64,000 nt of DNA, taken from an uncultured Gelidibacter sp. Its GTDB lineage: Bacteria; Bacteroidota; Bacteroidia; Flavobacteriales; Flavobacteriaceae. The translations under genes were made by a program, and so were the position numbers. Location of the stretch: contig NZ_CANMTE010000002.1 of NCBI RefSeq assembly GCF_947500795.1, forward strand, positions 434,001 to 498,000. The letters run 5' to 3'. Below are positions 7,842 to 16,625 of the stretch, one piece after another; position 1 is the stretch's first letter, and each line of letters starts with the position of its first letter. The notes beneath the pieces are model-generated. The model was not told the DNA's origin, made no database searches, and was given only the letters and a program-made list of their open reading frames with translations.

Positions 7842-8348
7842 ATGGAAAATGAAATTATCAATAGAGTAGCCAATAGTAAATTGGTGGTTGTAGATCTTGA
7901 AGATTATTATCCGAAAGGCCCGCGTACTGTTCTTGATATTAAAGATTGGTTGTTTCAGGAATTAGTGTTGCGTGAAAAGGATTTTAGAGAACATGTTAAG
8001 CAACATGACTGGGAGCAATATCAAGGTCATTATGTGGCGTTAACCTGTTCATCAGATGCTATTATCCCAGGTTGGGCCTATATGTTGATCACGATGAATT
8101 TGGAACCCTATGCGAAAAGTATCGTTATTGGCGATTTGGAGCAATTGGAAACTTCAATTTATCAGGAGATTATTCAGAATTTGGATACCTCTGCTTTTGT
8201 AGATCAACCGCTGATCATAAAAGGATGTTCCAACAAGCCTGTACCTACGAATGCTTACATCATGCTGTCCCAAAAATTAAAACCACTTGCAAGGTCCATT
8301 ATGTATGGCGAAGCCTGCTCTTCGGTGCCCTTGTACAAAAGGAAATAA
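7842..8348 (+). CDS. DUF2480 family protein
   Basis: 168-residue soluble protein with no signal peptide or membrane segment, matching DUF2480, a family known from Bacteroidota without an assigned function. Conserved stretches are VVVDLEDYYPKGPRTVLDIKDWLFQELVLREKDFRE and IIKGCSNKPVPTNAYIMLSQKLKPLARSIMYGEACSSVPLYK, which holds both C-terminal cysteines. A TATTTTTG box lies immediately before the ATG, so any leader would be very short. The next gene has its own strong promoter. Confidence 0.85.
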   Translation: MENEIINRVANSKLVVVDLEDYYPKGPRTVLDIKDWLFQELVLREKDFREHVKQHDWEQYQGHYVALTCSSDAIIPGWAYMLITMNLEPYAKSIVIGDLEQLETSIYQEIIQNLDTSAFVDQPLIIKGCSNKPVPTNAYIMLSQKLKPLARSIMYGEACSSVPLYKRK

Positions 8349-8355
8349 TAATCCT

Positions 8356-8387
8356 TTTGAAGACATTTCAATATTATCGTATCTTTG
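8356..8387 (+). promoter_or_regulatory. Strong consensus promoter of the DUF3078 gene
   Basis: TTTG at 8356-8359 and TATCTTTG at 8380-8387 with a 20-base spacer match the Bacteroidota housekeeping consensus TTG-N17-23-TAnnTTTG exactly. The expected transcript starts about 35-40 bases before the ATG at 8430. This is the best promoter match in the window. Confidence 0.75.
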
Positions 8388-8429
8388 CACGCTTTTAAAA
8401 TAAATTAGTAGAATTTAAAACAGTGAATT

Positions 8430-9377
8430 ATGAGAAATAAAGTACTATTAAGCTTTGTCTTAATGTTGACTATGTCATTTGGTTTTGCACAAACCAAAGA
8501 GGAGCTACAAGCTCAGAAATCAGAAAAACAAGCAGTTGCTGATGCAGCACAAGCTGAAGCAAATGCAATTCAAGCACAAATTGACGCCCTTCCAGGTTGG
8601 AAAAAAGGTGCGTTTGGTGTGATTGGTGGAAGTTTATCAAACTTCAACAATTGGTATTCTCAAGGATCGCCTAACAACAGTTCAGGTAACATCGGTATCA
8701 ACTTTAATGCTTATGCAAATAAGTTAGAGGATACTTATTTCTGGAGAAACTCTTTAACAGTTAACTTAGCGTGGGTTAAGTTTGATGATAAAGACAATCC
8801 AAATGATGATGATAGTTTCAGACCATCAACTGACGTATTCAATATCTCTTCTTTATACGGAAGAAAATTGAGCGATAAATGGGCTGCTTCTGCTTTAGGA
8901 GAATACAGAACTACTATCCTTAACAACTTCAACGATCCTGGATATTTAGATTTAGGTGTTGGTTTTACATGGACACCAACTGACAATTTAATTGTTGTGA
9001 TCCACCCATTGAACTACAACTTTGTATTTGCTGACAATGACGCTATCTTCAATTCATCTTTAGGTGCTAAAGTTGTGGCTGACTATACAAGAAAAATTGG
9101 TGCGATTAACTTTAAATCTAACTTGTCTGCTTTTTACAGCTACGAAGATTCAGATTTATCTAACTGGACATGGAGCAACGCATTTAGCTACACACTTTGG
9201 AAGAATATTGGTGTAGGATTTGACTTTGCATTAAGAAGCAACAAACAAGAGGCTTTAAACTATGCATATGGAAAATACAACCCAATTGCTGTTCCAGCAC
9301 AAACAGAGCCTACATTTGATAATGTAGACAATGATTTACAAACATATTATACAGTAGGTTTGACTTACAAATTCTAA
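8430..9377 (+). CDS. DUF3078 family secreted or outer-membrane protein
   Basis: 315 residues. Signal peptide MRNKVLLSFVLMLTMSFGFAQ (cleavage after about 21), then a short Ala/Gln/Glu-rich helical stretch (about 22-52, likely coiled coil), then a beta-rich region rich in aromatic and Asn residues that ends in YYTVGLTYKF. The terminal phenylalanine and alternating pattern fit an outer-membrane beta-barrel. GGSLSNFNNWYSQGSPNNSSGNIG is typical of DUF3078. Function unknown; a consensus promoter and strong terminator suggest a well-expressed single-gene unit. Confidence 0.85.
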   Translation: MRNKVLLSFVLMLTMSFGFAQTKEELQAQKSEKQAVADAAQAEANAIQAQIDALPGWKKGAFGVIGGSLSNFNNWYSQGSPNNSSGNIGINFNAYANKLEDTYFWRNSLTVNLAWVKFDDKDNPNDDDSFRPSTDVFNISSLYGRKLSDKWAASALGEYRTTILNNFNDPGYLDLGVGFTWTPTDNLIVVIHPLNYNFVFADNDAIFNSSLGAKVVADYTRKIGAINFKSNLSAFYSYEDSDLSNWTWSNAFSYTLWKNIGVGFDFALRSNKQEALNYAYGKYNPIAVPAQTEPTFDNVDNDLQTYYTVGLTYKF

Positions 9378-9395
9378 GTTCAACACTACCTTCAT

Positions 9396-9429
9396 AAAAA
9401 AAATGCTACCTGATTGGGTAGCATTTTTT
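9396..9429. terminator. Bidirectional terminator between DUF3078 and hflX
   Basis: Ten-base stem AAATGCTACC/GGTAGCATTT with a six-base loop, A-tract on one side and T-tract on the other. It serves the convergent genes on both strands. Confidence 0.9.
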
Positions 9430-9450
9430 GTTTGTAATGTATTGAAGTGA

Positions 9451-10665
9451 TTATTCTTCCTCTTCTTGGTAATCTGGATAAAGAAAGTTGTTATAAGGGA
9501 AACGAGCCACGTGAATGTCTCTTACTTCATCATACACACGTTTTTTAAACGCTTCCATATTCTCTTTGTTTAACGCAGAAATAAAAATGGCGTCATTCCC
9601 AATTTTATTCATCCAGGTCTTTTTCCATTCCTCAAGTGAATAATTTGCCTTGGTTCTTACCGCAACCAAATCATCTTTGTCAAAAGGTACAGCTTCATAA
9701 GCGTCGATTTTATTGAAAACCATAATGGTTGGCTTATTTGCACTGTCAATTTCACCTAGAATTTTATCAACTGAGGCAATTTGGTCTTCAAAGTTAGGGT
9801 GCGAAATGTCTACCACATGTAATAGCAAATCGGCCTCACGAACTTCATCTAACGTGCTTTTGAAGGATTCTACCAATTGCGTAGGAAGCTTTCTAATGAA
9901 ACCTACGGTATCCGTCATTAAAAACGGAAGGTTGCCAATAACTACTTTTCGCACAGTGGTGTCTAAGGTTGCAAACAATTTATCTTCTGCAAACACTTCG
10001 CTTTTACTAATGACGTTCATTAATGTAGATTTCCCAACGTTGGTATACCCCACCAATGCAACGCGTACTAACTGACCTCTATTGCCACGTTGTACCGACT
10101 GTTGACGGTCAATAGTTTTGATTTTTTCCTTTAAAAGTGAAATTCTGTCGCGAACAATACGTCTATCCGTTTCAATTTCAGTTTCCCCAGGACCACGCAT
10201 TCCAATACCACCTTTTTGACGTTCCAAATGCGTCCACATTCCTTTTAGGCGTGGAAGTAAGTATTCGCATTGTGCTAATTCAACCTGTGTTCTCGCGTAA
10301 CTTGTTTGTGCACGTTGGGCAAAAATATCGAGGATAAGGTTGGTTCTATCCAATACCTTGCATTCTAATAGTTTACTAATATTGCGTTCTTGTGCTGCTG
10401 ATAATTCGTCATCAAAAATGGCAGTCCCAATCTCGTTCTCTTTGATAAATTCGGCGACTTCCTGCATTTTCCCAGTCCCAATAAAGGTCTTAGGATTTGG
10501 CATTTCCATTTTTTGTGTGAAGCGTTTTACGACTTCCCCGCCAGCGGTATACGTTAAGAATTCGAGTTCATCTAAATATTCTTTAGACTGTTCTTCATTC
10601 TGTGCCTTGGTGACAACACCAATTAAAACGGCTTTCTCTAAATTAATATCTTTTTTCTCTAGCAT
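9451..10665 (-). CDS. hflX: HflX, ribosome-associated GTPase
   Basis: 404-residue cytoplasmic GTPase that binds the 50S subunit and can split stalled ribosomes. Order of elements: N-terminal HflX domain with the FIGTGKMQEV and DRTNLILDIFAQRAQT stretches, the glycine-rich linker KGGIGMRGPGETEIETDRR (151-169), then the G domain with G1 GYTNVGKST (206-214), G3 DTVGF (252-256) and G4 NKID (318-321). The C-terminus ends in an acidic YPDYQEEEE tail. The ATG at 10665 gives the conserved start; a TAACTTTG box on the same strand lies 16 bases upstream. Confidence 0.96.
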   Translation of the reverse strand: MLEKKDINLEKAVLIGVVTKAQNEEQSKEYLDELEFLTYTAGGEVVKRFTQKMEMPNPKTFIGTGKMQEVAEFIKENEIGTAIFDDELSAAQERNISKLLECKVLDRTNLILDIFAQRAQTSYARTQVELAQCEYLLPRLKGMWTHLERQKGGIGMRGPGETEIETDRRIVRDRISLLKEKIKTIDRQQSVQRGNRGQLVRVALVGYTNVGKSTLMNVISKSEVFAEDKLFATLDTTVRKVVIGNLPFLMTDTVGFIRKLPTQLVESFKSTLDEVREADLLLHVVDISHPNFEDQIASVDKILGEIDSANKPTIMVFNKIDAYEAVPFDKDDLVAVRTKANYSLEEWKKTWMNKIGNDAIFISALNKENMEAFKKRVYDEVRDIHVARFPYNNFLYPDYQEEEE

Positions 10666-10681
10666 AAATCTGATTAAAACA

Positions 10682-10689
10682 CAAAGTTA
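10682..10689 (-). promoter_or_regulatory. Candidate -7 element of the hflX promoter
   Basis: Minus-strand TAACTTTG matches TAnnTTTG and lies 17 bases before the hflX ATG. No clear TTG box is visible at the right distance, so support is partial. Confidence 0.35.
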
Positions 10690-10738
10690 CATAATTGATT
10701 GGCTATCATTTAGTATTTTTAGGACTTAAATTATTAAA

Positions 10739-11737
10739 GTGATTCCTCAACATCCCAATTCTGATATTCATACCATTGCCTTTTACAACACTGAGAATCT
10801 GTTTGATCACATAGATGATCCGCTTATTTTGAAAGCCGATTTTCTAGAAAAGACAACGAAAAAATGGAATAAAGAGCGGTATGAAAATAAAATCTATAAA
10901 ACAGGAAAAGCCATTTCTAAAATAGGCTTTACGGATGCACAAAAGCCTCCAGCACTCGTTGGCTTGGCAGAAGTTGAAAATGATAAGGTGTTGACCGATT
11001 TGGTGCAGAGTAGGTACCTAAAACCTTATAATTACGACTTTGTACATTATAATTCGCCCGATGAAAGAGGAATTGATGTGGCTTTGCTGTACGACAAAAG
11101 CAGTTTTCGGTTAGAGTCTTCTGAAACTATCATGCTTCATGTTGAGAGCGAAGTTGGCGTTAGGGATTATACAAGGGATATTCTTAAAGTTAGTGGCTAT
11201 TTAAAGGACGAAAGAATTCATGTTTTGGTCAATCATTGGCCGTCCAGACACCAAGAGTCCGATGCAACGGGTCATAAACGCATGACGGCTGCTCAGCGAG
11301 TTATCGATCTTATGAATGACATTCTTAAGGAAGAACGCGATGCAAAAATTATGGTGATGGGCGATTTTAATGATAATCCTAAAAACGAAAGTATTCAGTA
11401 TTTAAAGAATGCGCATCAGCTTTATAATCCGATGGAATCGTTGCTATCTTACACAAGAGGCAGTGCGAATCATAGCTTCAAATGGATTTTATTTGATCAG
11501 ATTTTGATGACCAACAATTTATTGTCGCCTCAAAATGGTGGACTTCAATTTTTGAAGGCCGATATTTTTGATGATAAATTTTTAACCCAATATGAAGGTA
11601 AATATAAGGGGCAACCTTTTAGAACCTATGAGGGCAAAAAATATAAAGGTGGTTATAGTGATCACTTTCCAGTCTACGTCCAATTAGAGCGTAAAACAGG
11701 GCTGTTAAACGGTAATGAATTTGTTGCTGAGCATTAA
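10739..11737 (+). CDS. Endonuclease/exonuclease/phosphatase family protein, no signal peptide
   Basis: 332 residues, DNase I-like fold. Catalytic motifs are intact: NTENLFD near the N-terminus, GLAEVEN (metal-binding Glu), VNHWPSR (catalytic His), MGDFNDNP (Asp/Asn) and the terminal YSDHFPVYV (Asp-His pair). The GTG at 10739 is the only reasonable start after an in-frame stop at 10727, and no signal peptide is visible. It is clearly paralogous to the secreted protein at 16626-17678, sharing most motif text (HTxAFYN, GIDVA, HWPSR, DQILM, SDHFPVYV). It may act on nucleic acid or phosphoesters in the cytoplasm. Substrate not determinable. Confidence 0.85.
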   Translation: MIPQHPNSDIHTIAFYNTENLFDHIDDPLILKADFLEKTTKKWNKERYENKIYKTGKAISKIGFTDAQKPPALVGLAEVENDKVLTDLVQSRYLKPYNYDFVHYNSPDERGIDVALLYDKSSFRLESSETIMLHVESEVGVRDYTRDILKVSGYLKDERIHVLVNHWPSRHQESDATGHKRMTAAQRVIDLMNDILKEERDAKIMVMGDFNDNPKNESIQYLKNAHQLYNPMESLLSYTRGSANHSFKWILFDQILMTNNLLSPQNGGLQFLKADIFDDKFLTQYEGKYKGQPFRTYEGKKYKGGYSDHFPVYVQLERKTGLLNGNEFVAEH

Positions 11738-11763
11738 AATGGTTTTAGATAGGAAACCAATTT

Positions 11764-12138
11764 CTAAATCACTTTCAAGAATAATACCGCCAAAAACACA
11801 GCTACTACAGGAATTAGCCATAGAGTCAGCGTGCTATAACCCGAGGATTTCTTTTGGATGGCATTCATGATTTTACGTTTCTTGCCGCTGTATTGAATCC
11901 AGTTTATAAAATATAGGATAAAGAACGCAAACACAAGCAGTATCCAGGCGTTTGTTGCAGACATGGTGTCTACATGCATTTGTTTGAAAAACTCTGCAAA
12001 AAAGACCCCTAAAACCAGAAGTAATGAGGCTTGGACAAGAGTGATGTATAAAATAGAAATTTTATTAGCCTTCGCCTTATAGGCAGTCTTCTTATAGTTA
12101 TTAAAACTATTGAAAAATAATTGGTCGAAAATCGTCAT
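11764..12138 (-). CDS. Small membrane protein, function unknown
   Basis: 124 residues from the ATG at 12138 (a longer TTG start at 12147 is less likely). There are three predicted membrane segments: ILYITLVQASLLLVLGVFFAEFF region, WILLVFAFFILYFINWI, and LTLWLIPVVAVFLAVLFL, with a basic loop SGKKRKIMNAIQKKSSGY between the last two. No family recognised. It lies convergent to the nuclease gene and 45 bases after the DUF5689 lipoprotein stop-side neighbour, on the same strand as that gene. Confidence 0.65.
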   Translation of the reverse strand: MTIFDQLFFNSFNNYKKTAYKAKANKISILYITLVQASLLLVLGVFFAEFFKQMHVDTMSATNAWILLVFAFFILYFINWIQYSGKKRKIMNAIQKKSSGYSTLTLWLIPVVAVFLAVLFLKVI

Positions 12139-12183
12139 AGGCGGCAAAAATAATCAAATAAACCTCTTCATCGTAAAGTTATT

Positions 12184-13608
12184 TTAGTCTGACGTTAAAA
12201 GAAATACATCATCAATTTGGTACGATCCATCCAAGGTGGTGTCGGTTCCTGATCCTGTCACTTTAAAGGCGACATGCAAGGTCCCTGTATATGAGGAAAG
12301 ATCAATCAAGCCGGAGTAGACATATTCATACCAAGGGTTGCTTTGAGATGGGAGGGCGGCTTCTACGGCAATCCAAGTAGCATCCAGGGCATTTGTACCG
12401 TTATAATTTGTAGAGACCATTACTTCAAGAGTGTTATTGGGAGAATCCAAATGATGTTGTGCTGCCCTAAAGTATAAAAACTCATTAGATTGTGCATTCA
12501 TATTGAACCCAGGCGTTATCAACCACCCGATATTTAATGGAGCGCGCGAACCAAAAGTGCCGAATTCAGTAAAGCCATTGCCTTCAAGGTTTTTCTCACG
12601 CCATTTTGTAGTGCCCGCTTCGGCAAAGTTTGTCCAACCTTTAAAATTTAAATTGGTATTATGCTTCGCAGATTCAAAATCTTCCTTAAATATCACAGTA
12701 AAATCGTCCATTTTTAAGGGTGTACATCTACTATTGGTCATGGAAATATCGGTAATATCGTTTAAAGCGATTACTAATTTGGTGCCATCATATGTTTTTG
12801 AAACAACGCCTGCTATACTCCCATTTCCTGTAGGTAACAACACATCTTTAAACGCAGCAAAGGAGCTTGTTTCTAAAGTGAACTTTGAATACCCAATTGT
12901 TCCTGAGCAACTTTGAAGCTGTCTTAACGTGTCAAAATCCTCTTTAGAATCAAAATAACGTTTCCCATCTAGGTTGGTGGGGAATTCGACCCCGCTCAAC
13001 TTTGCGTAAATGCCGATGTGACTACTGTTTACTTGAGAAAGTGTAAGCGCTAACGGCATCATTTCTAAGGTTGTTGAAGATCGAAACATGTTTTGGGTTC
13101 TCTGATTCTCAGTTAAGCGTTGAACAATAGTACCGAATTGATTGGTTTTTGTGGTTCCGCCGATGGTTACCACACCATTTCCCACGCGTTCTTCACCAAT
13201 ATACAGCCCTTTTAATTTGATATAAACCTCTCTTCCAAAGTTATATTGGTTATAACTGTCCACTTGATTCACGATAACCTTGATGCCCGCCGTAGGATGT
13301 TGTGCTGCATTCTGAATAAATAGTTCCTTAAAAAAGTTTCCTGATTTATCAGAGGAACTCACATATCCTTTGATGTAAATGTTATTATCAATAAGCACCG
13401 GGAGCGAATTGTTGTTGGTATATTTTGCTTTCAAATCTGTAAAGGAAATTTCAGTAGCACCACTTGTCAGAAGTGCGTCTAAGCCTTTATTTTCTTCAAT
13501 TCCCAAATCTTCTGGGATTGAAAAATCGTCGTCTTGTACACATGAAGTTGTAGCAAATATTGCTGCCATAATAACGAATACCCGGAATACTTTATATATC
13601 TTAATCAT
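12184..13608 (-). CDS. DUF5689 domain lipoprotein
   Basis: 474 residues. Lipoprotein signal ends in ATTSC (cysteine 23), followed by VQDDDF, an acidic stretch like the surface-export signal of Bacteroidota lipoproteins. Residues about 50-290 fit DUF5689 (IYIKGYVSSSDKSGNFFKELFIQN..., INVIVNQVDSYNQYNFGREVYIKLKGLYIGE-like text). The C-terminal part (about 310-474: FKEDFESAKHNTNLNFKGWTNF...YQIDDVFLL) fits a choice-of-anchor, jelly-roll adhesion domain. It lies 36 bases after the TonB receptor on the same strand and is probably co-transcribed; such lipoproteins are likely surface partners that capture substrate for the receptor. Confidence 0.85.
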   Translation of the reverse strand: MIKIYKVFRVFVIMAAIFATTSCVQDDDFSIPEDLGIEENKGLDALLTSGATEISFTDLKAKYTNNNSLPVLIDNNIYIKGYVSSSDKSGNFFKELFIQNAAQHPTAGIKVIVNQVDSYNQYNFGREVYIKLKGLYIGEERVGNGVVTIGGTTKTNQFGTIVQRLTENQRTQNMFRSSTTLEMMPLALTLSQVNSSHIGIYAKLSGVEFPTNLDGKRYFDSKEDFDTLRQLQSCSGTIGYSKFTLETSSFAAFKDVLLPTGNGSIAGVVSKTYDGTKLVIALNDITDISMTNSRCTPLKMDDFTVIFKEDFESAKHNTNLNFKGWTNFAEAGTTKWREKNLEGNGFTEFGTFGSRAPLNIGWLITPGFNMNAQSNEFLYFRAAQHHLDSPNNTLEVMVSTNYNGTNALDATWIAVEAALPSQSNPWYEYVYSGLIDLSSYTGTLHVAFKVTGSGTDTTLDGSYQIDDVFLLTSD

Positions 13609-13644
13609 GGCAGCTCTTTTTGATTTCTTATTTAAAATTTGATT

Positions 13645-16404
13645 TTAAAATCTCACATACACGTTTAAAAAGTAGGTGGCACCTCGTCCGTACCAATATT
13701 TTGAACCAAACACAGGCGTATCGTGATTGGCATCTTCCTTTAACTCTCTGTAATTGGCATTTCTGCCTTGTTCAAATCCTCCTGTTTTATGTACGGTGTC
13801 TAGCAAATTGTTTATGCTCGCAAAAAAGCCTAAATAATAGTGGTCTATCTTCCAAGATTTTCCGCCAACAAGATTTACAATCATATAATGATCAAATTTC
13901 TCTTGTTTTAAAAGCTGTTTTGCCACTTCAGGGTCATAATCAATAAAAGGCAATCCATCAGCATCAGTATAAAAATTTCGAGATCGGGTTAACGGGTTGG
14001 TGTCTACATAGGTGTCATCGAAAAAATTGGCAGTAGCTCCAAACCACCAATAGTCGGGGTCACGATATTCAAAGCCGACAGAATAAGCGGTTTGAGGTCC
14101 GTTGGACAATCTGTAATTTTTTAACGATGCTTCCCCAATTTCGATACCGCTAGGATTGGTAAAACTCGAAGACGTCAAGTATAAATTTGGGTTGTTGCTA
14201 TAGGTATATTGACCTAATGAGCCAGCACCTTTTAATTTAATTGTTGGTGTAATTTGTGCCTCAATACCCAATTCTACTCCAAAATGTTGCTTGTCAATAC
14301 CCTGTAAAATCTCTTGAACAAATGCTGAGGTTTGGTTTTCGGTGATTTCAAAACTGCTCAACCCATTGGCATAATAAAATGAAATTTCGTTAGCATCGGC
14401 AATCTGCATATAAAACCCCGTAAGTTTGGCTTTCACGATAGAAGAACGGAAGATATAACTAGCATCTGCCGAGATGATTTTTTCTTCGGTAATATTTTTG
14501 ACCACATTATGATTTTCCCGAGAGTTGGAATAGGTGTTTCTGAGTGAAGGCGCTTTTGAGAGGTATGCTGCATTCATGGCTAATACATGTTTTCCAGTGA
14601 TTTTATAGGTGATTCCTCCTTTAGCACCTAAACCGGTAAAATTTAATTTAGCACCTTTTCCAAACGAATTCTCTTCATAAACTTCATGTTGATACCGTCC
14701 GTCACGTTGATAAGCGGTTTGTGTGACATTTAAAGCAGCAAAAAAATCTACCTTACTGTATTTAAATTGTGCCTGGGCAAATCCGGAAATGACGGTCGCG
14801 TTAAGCAGGTAATTGTACCTGAAGCGTTCGCCTTCCCCAACAATTCTATTGGGGTTTTTTAAATCATATTGGATGTTGTCAAACGAGTCTACATTTAACG
14901 CGCCATTTGCCCCTAATAAATCGGTGATTTCAGCAAAATTATCCGAATTAAGATGGTTAAAGTTTAAAAATCCATTCACGGTGATGTGGTCCGTGATATC
15001 AGAAATAAAAATCGTGTTAGCTGTGAGTTGTGTATCATCATTGCGGTCTTCATACAATAAATACGCCGCCGAGGATCCGCTGCTATTATTGGTGATGTTG
15101 GCATCATAAATCCTGCGCCAATCAATTTGTCCATCTTTCAAAAATTCTTGTTCTAAAAGATACGCGGTGGTATAATCAGGGCCATTAGAATTGGCTAACG
15201 CATAACTAGGCAGTTTTTGATAATAGGCGCCACTAGGGTTGGCGCCTCCAGGATAATCCAAACGGCTATTTCCCGTTTTGCCAAATTGATAGCCTATGTT
15301 GGTGTTCAGGGTCGTATTCTTATTTATTTCCCAATAATGATTGAGCATCAAAATAGGTTCGCTGACTTCCTTCACGCGTGAATTTCGCTTTTCACCATTT
15401 TGATAACCCCAATATTCATTATAGGTAATGCCTTTAAGATCGTAAACTTCTTGAGTGTTGGGTGATGATTTTCCTCTACGGTTTGGCGTATAAATGGTGG
15501 TAAGGTTAAGACTATGTTTCTCATCAATTTTCTTTTCGATAGCTGCGAAAAACGAATTGGAATCATAAAAAGTAGCCTCTTGAAAACCTTCCTCTCCCCA
15601 GCGTTTGCCGACAGCTGCAGCTATTGCCCAATCACCTTGCATCATTCCTGTAGCGTAACTGCCAATCACACGATTGGTATAACTTCTGTCAGAAGATGAA
15701 TAGGTTAATCGGCCACCTTTTTTATATTCTGAAGCTCGGGTATTGATATTGGTTGACCCAAGCACGCCGCCAAACGTGTAGTTTGAGGGCGTTAAGTTGG
15801 TCGCTAATTCTTGATTTCGGACCACATCATTTAAACCGCCCCAATTGCTCCATTGCGGTCTGCCATTATACAATTTGTTCATTTCAATCCCGTTCATCAG
15901 AATAGTGCCATTTTCAGAGCCCAAGCCTCTAATGCTAAAAAAGGAGGAACTGAATTCAAAAGCTGCTGTTCGTTGGAAGATATCCTGTGAAGATTGTAAA
16001 AGCCCAGAAACATTGTCGGCACCGCCCGTTGTGTCGTCATTCAATTCGTCGTCAGAAAGTGTAACGGTAAACATGTCCACCGAATCAGCAACGTTAATAT
16101 CAAGCATCATATCGCTGATATCCAAAGTTTGACCCTCGTAAATGATGATGGGAAACCGTTTTGTAAGGTACCCACTTTTTTCAATTTTTAGAATCTGTTC
16201 TCCTAACGGAATAGTTGCCGTAAAACTAAATTTTCCTTCAGCATCAGTTTCTGTGGTTTGAAGTGTTTCCTCAATGGTGATTTTTACGCCAGGAATGGGA
16301 GAGAGGGTTGTGCCATCTATAACACTTCCTCTTAAAACAGTTTGTTGAGCGACTGCAGAAAAGGCAAAACAACCAAATAAAAAAAGCATGGTATAATTTT
16401 TCAT
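13645..16404 (-). CDS. TonB-dependent receptor with carboxypeptidase-like N-terminal domain
   Basis: 919-residue outer-membrane transporter energised by TonB. Signal peptide MKNYTMLFLFGCFAFSAVAQ, CarboxypepD_reg-like domain (about 23-110, GSVIDGTTLSPIPGVKITIEETLQTTETDAEGKFSF), plug (about 125-230, with ILMNGIEMNKLYNGRPQWSNWGGLNDVVR), then the beta-barrel ending with the aromatic YFLNVYVRF. The downstream lipoprotein plays the SusD-position role though it is not SusD-like. The divergent gene is a secreted nuclease-type phosphoesterase, so nucleic-acid or organophosphate products are possible ligands; this is inference from context. Confidence 0.93.
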   Translation of the reverse strand: MKNYTMLFLFGCFAFSAVAQQTVLRGSVIDGTTLSPIPGVKITIEETLQTTETDAEGKFSFTATIPLGEQILKIEKSGYLTKRFPIIIYEGQTLDISDMMLDINVADSVDMFTVTLSDDELNDDTTGGADNVSGLLQSSQDIFQRTAAFEFSSSFFSIRGLGSENGTILMNGIEMNKLYNGRPQWSNWGGLNDVVRNQELATNLTPSNYTFGGVLGSTNINTRASEYKKGGRLTYSSSDRSYTNRVIGSYATGMMQGDWAIAAAVGKRWGEEGFQEATFYDSNSFFAAIEKKIDEKHSLNLTTIYTPNRRGKSSPNTQEVYDLKGITYNEYWGYQNGEKRNSRVKEVSEPILMLNHYWEINKNTTLNTNIGYQFGKTGNSRLDYPGGANPSGAYYQKLPSYALANSNGPDYTTAYLLEQEFLKDGQIDWRRIYDANITNNSSGSSAAYLLYEDRNDDTQLTANTIFISDITDHITVNGFLNFNHLNSDNFAEITDLLGANGALNVDSFDNIQYDLKNPNRIVGEGERFRYNYLLNATVISGFAQAQFKYSKVDFFAALNVTQTAYQRDGRYQHEVYEENSFGKGAKLNFTGLGAKGGITYKITGKHVLAMNAAYLSKAPSLRNTYSNSRENHNVVKNITEEKIISADASYIFRSSIVKAKLTGFYMQIADANEISFYYANGLSSFEITENQTSAFVQEILQGIDKQHFGVELGIEAQITPTIKLKGAGSLGQYTYSNNPNLYLTSSSFTNPSGIEIGEASLKNYRLSNGPQTAYSVGFEYRDPDYWWFGATANFFDDTYVDTNPLTRSRNFYTDADGLPFIDYDPEVAKQLLKQEKFDHYMIVNLVGGKSWKIDHYYLGFFASINNLLDTVHKTGGFEQGRNANYRELKEDANHDTPVFGSKYWYGRGATYFLNVYVRF

Positions 16405-16548
16405 AGGCTACTTTTTTATTTGATATGTCAAACTCGAGTTCTGACAAGAAGTGATGGTTATCTAAGTGTAGGTATTCTTACAAAATTGTCAGATTGATAA
16501 CATTTGAAATAATTGCTCTGTTTATTTAAAAATCAGATAATTAGCAGT

Positions 16549-16588
16549 ATCAAATGTAGGTTATTTATAATAAAGATTTACATTTGAT
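16549..16588. promoter_or_regulatory. Divergent inverted TACATTTGAT boxes between receptor and secreted nuclease
   Basis: ATCAAATGTA (16549-16558) and TACATTTGAT (16579-16588) form a perfect 10-bp inverted repeat with a 20-base AT-rich spacer. Each arm contains a match to the -7 consensus TAnnTTTG, one per strand, so they could be two divergent promoter elements. The plus-strand arm lies 38 bases before the nuclease ATG; the minus arm is about 145 bases before the receptor ATG. The symmetry and 30-bp centre spacing would also fit a dimeric regulator binding site. Confidence 0.55.
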
Positions 16589-16625
16589 TCAGGAATATTG
16601 CAAGCACACAAAAACAATTTGTAAA

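Noticed and set aside
16584-16625. TTG start extending the secreted nuclease by 14 residues
   Set aside because: The extension carries charged residues ahead of a clean signal peptide that begins at the ATG at 16626, and the TTG lies within the inverted-repeat promoter region.
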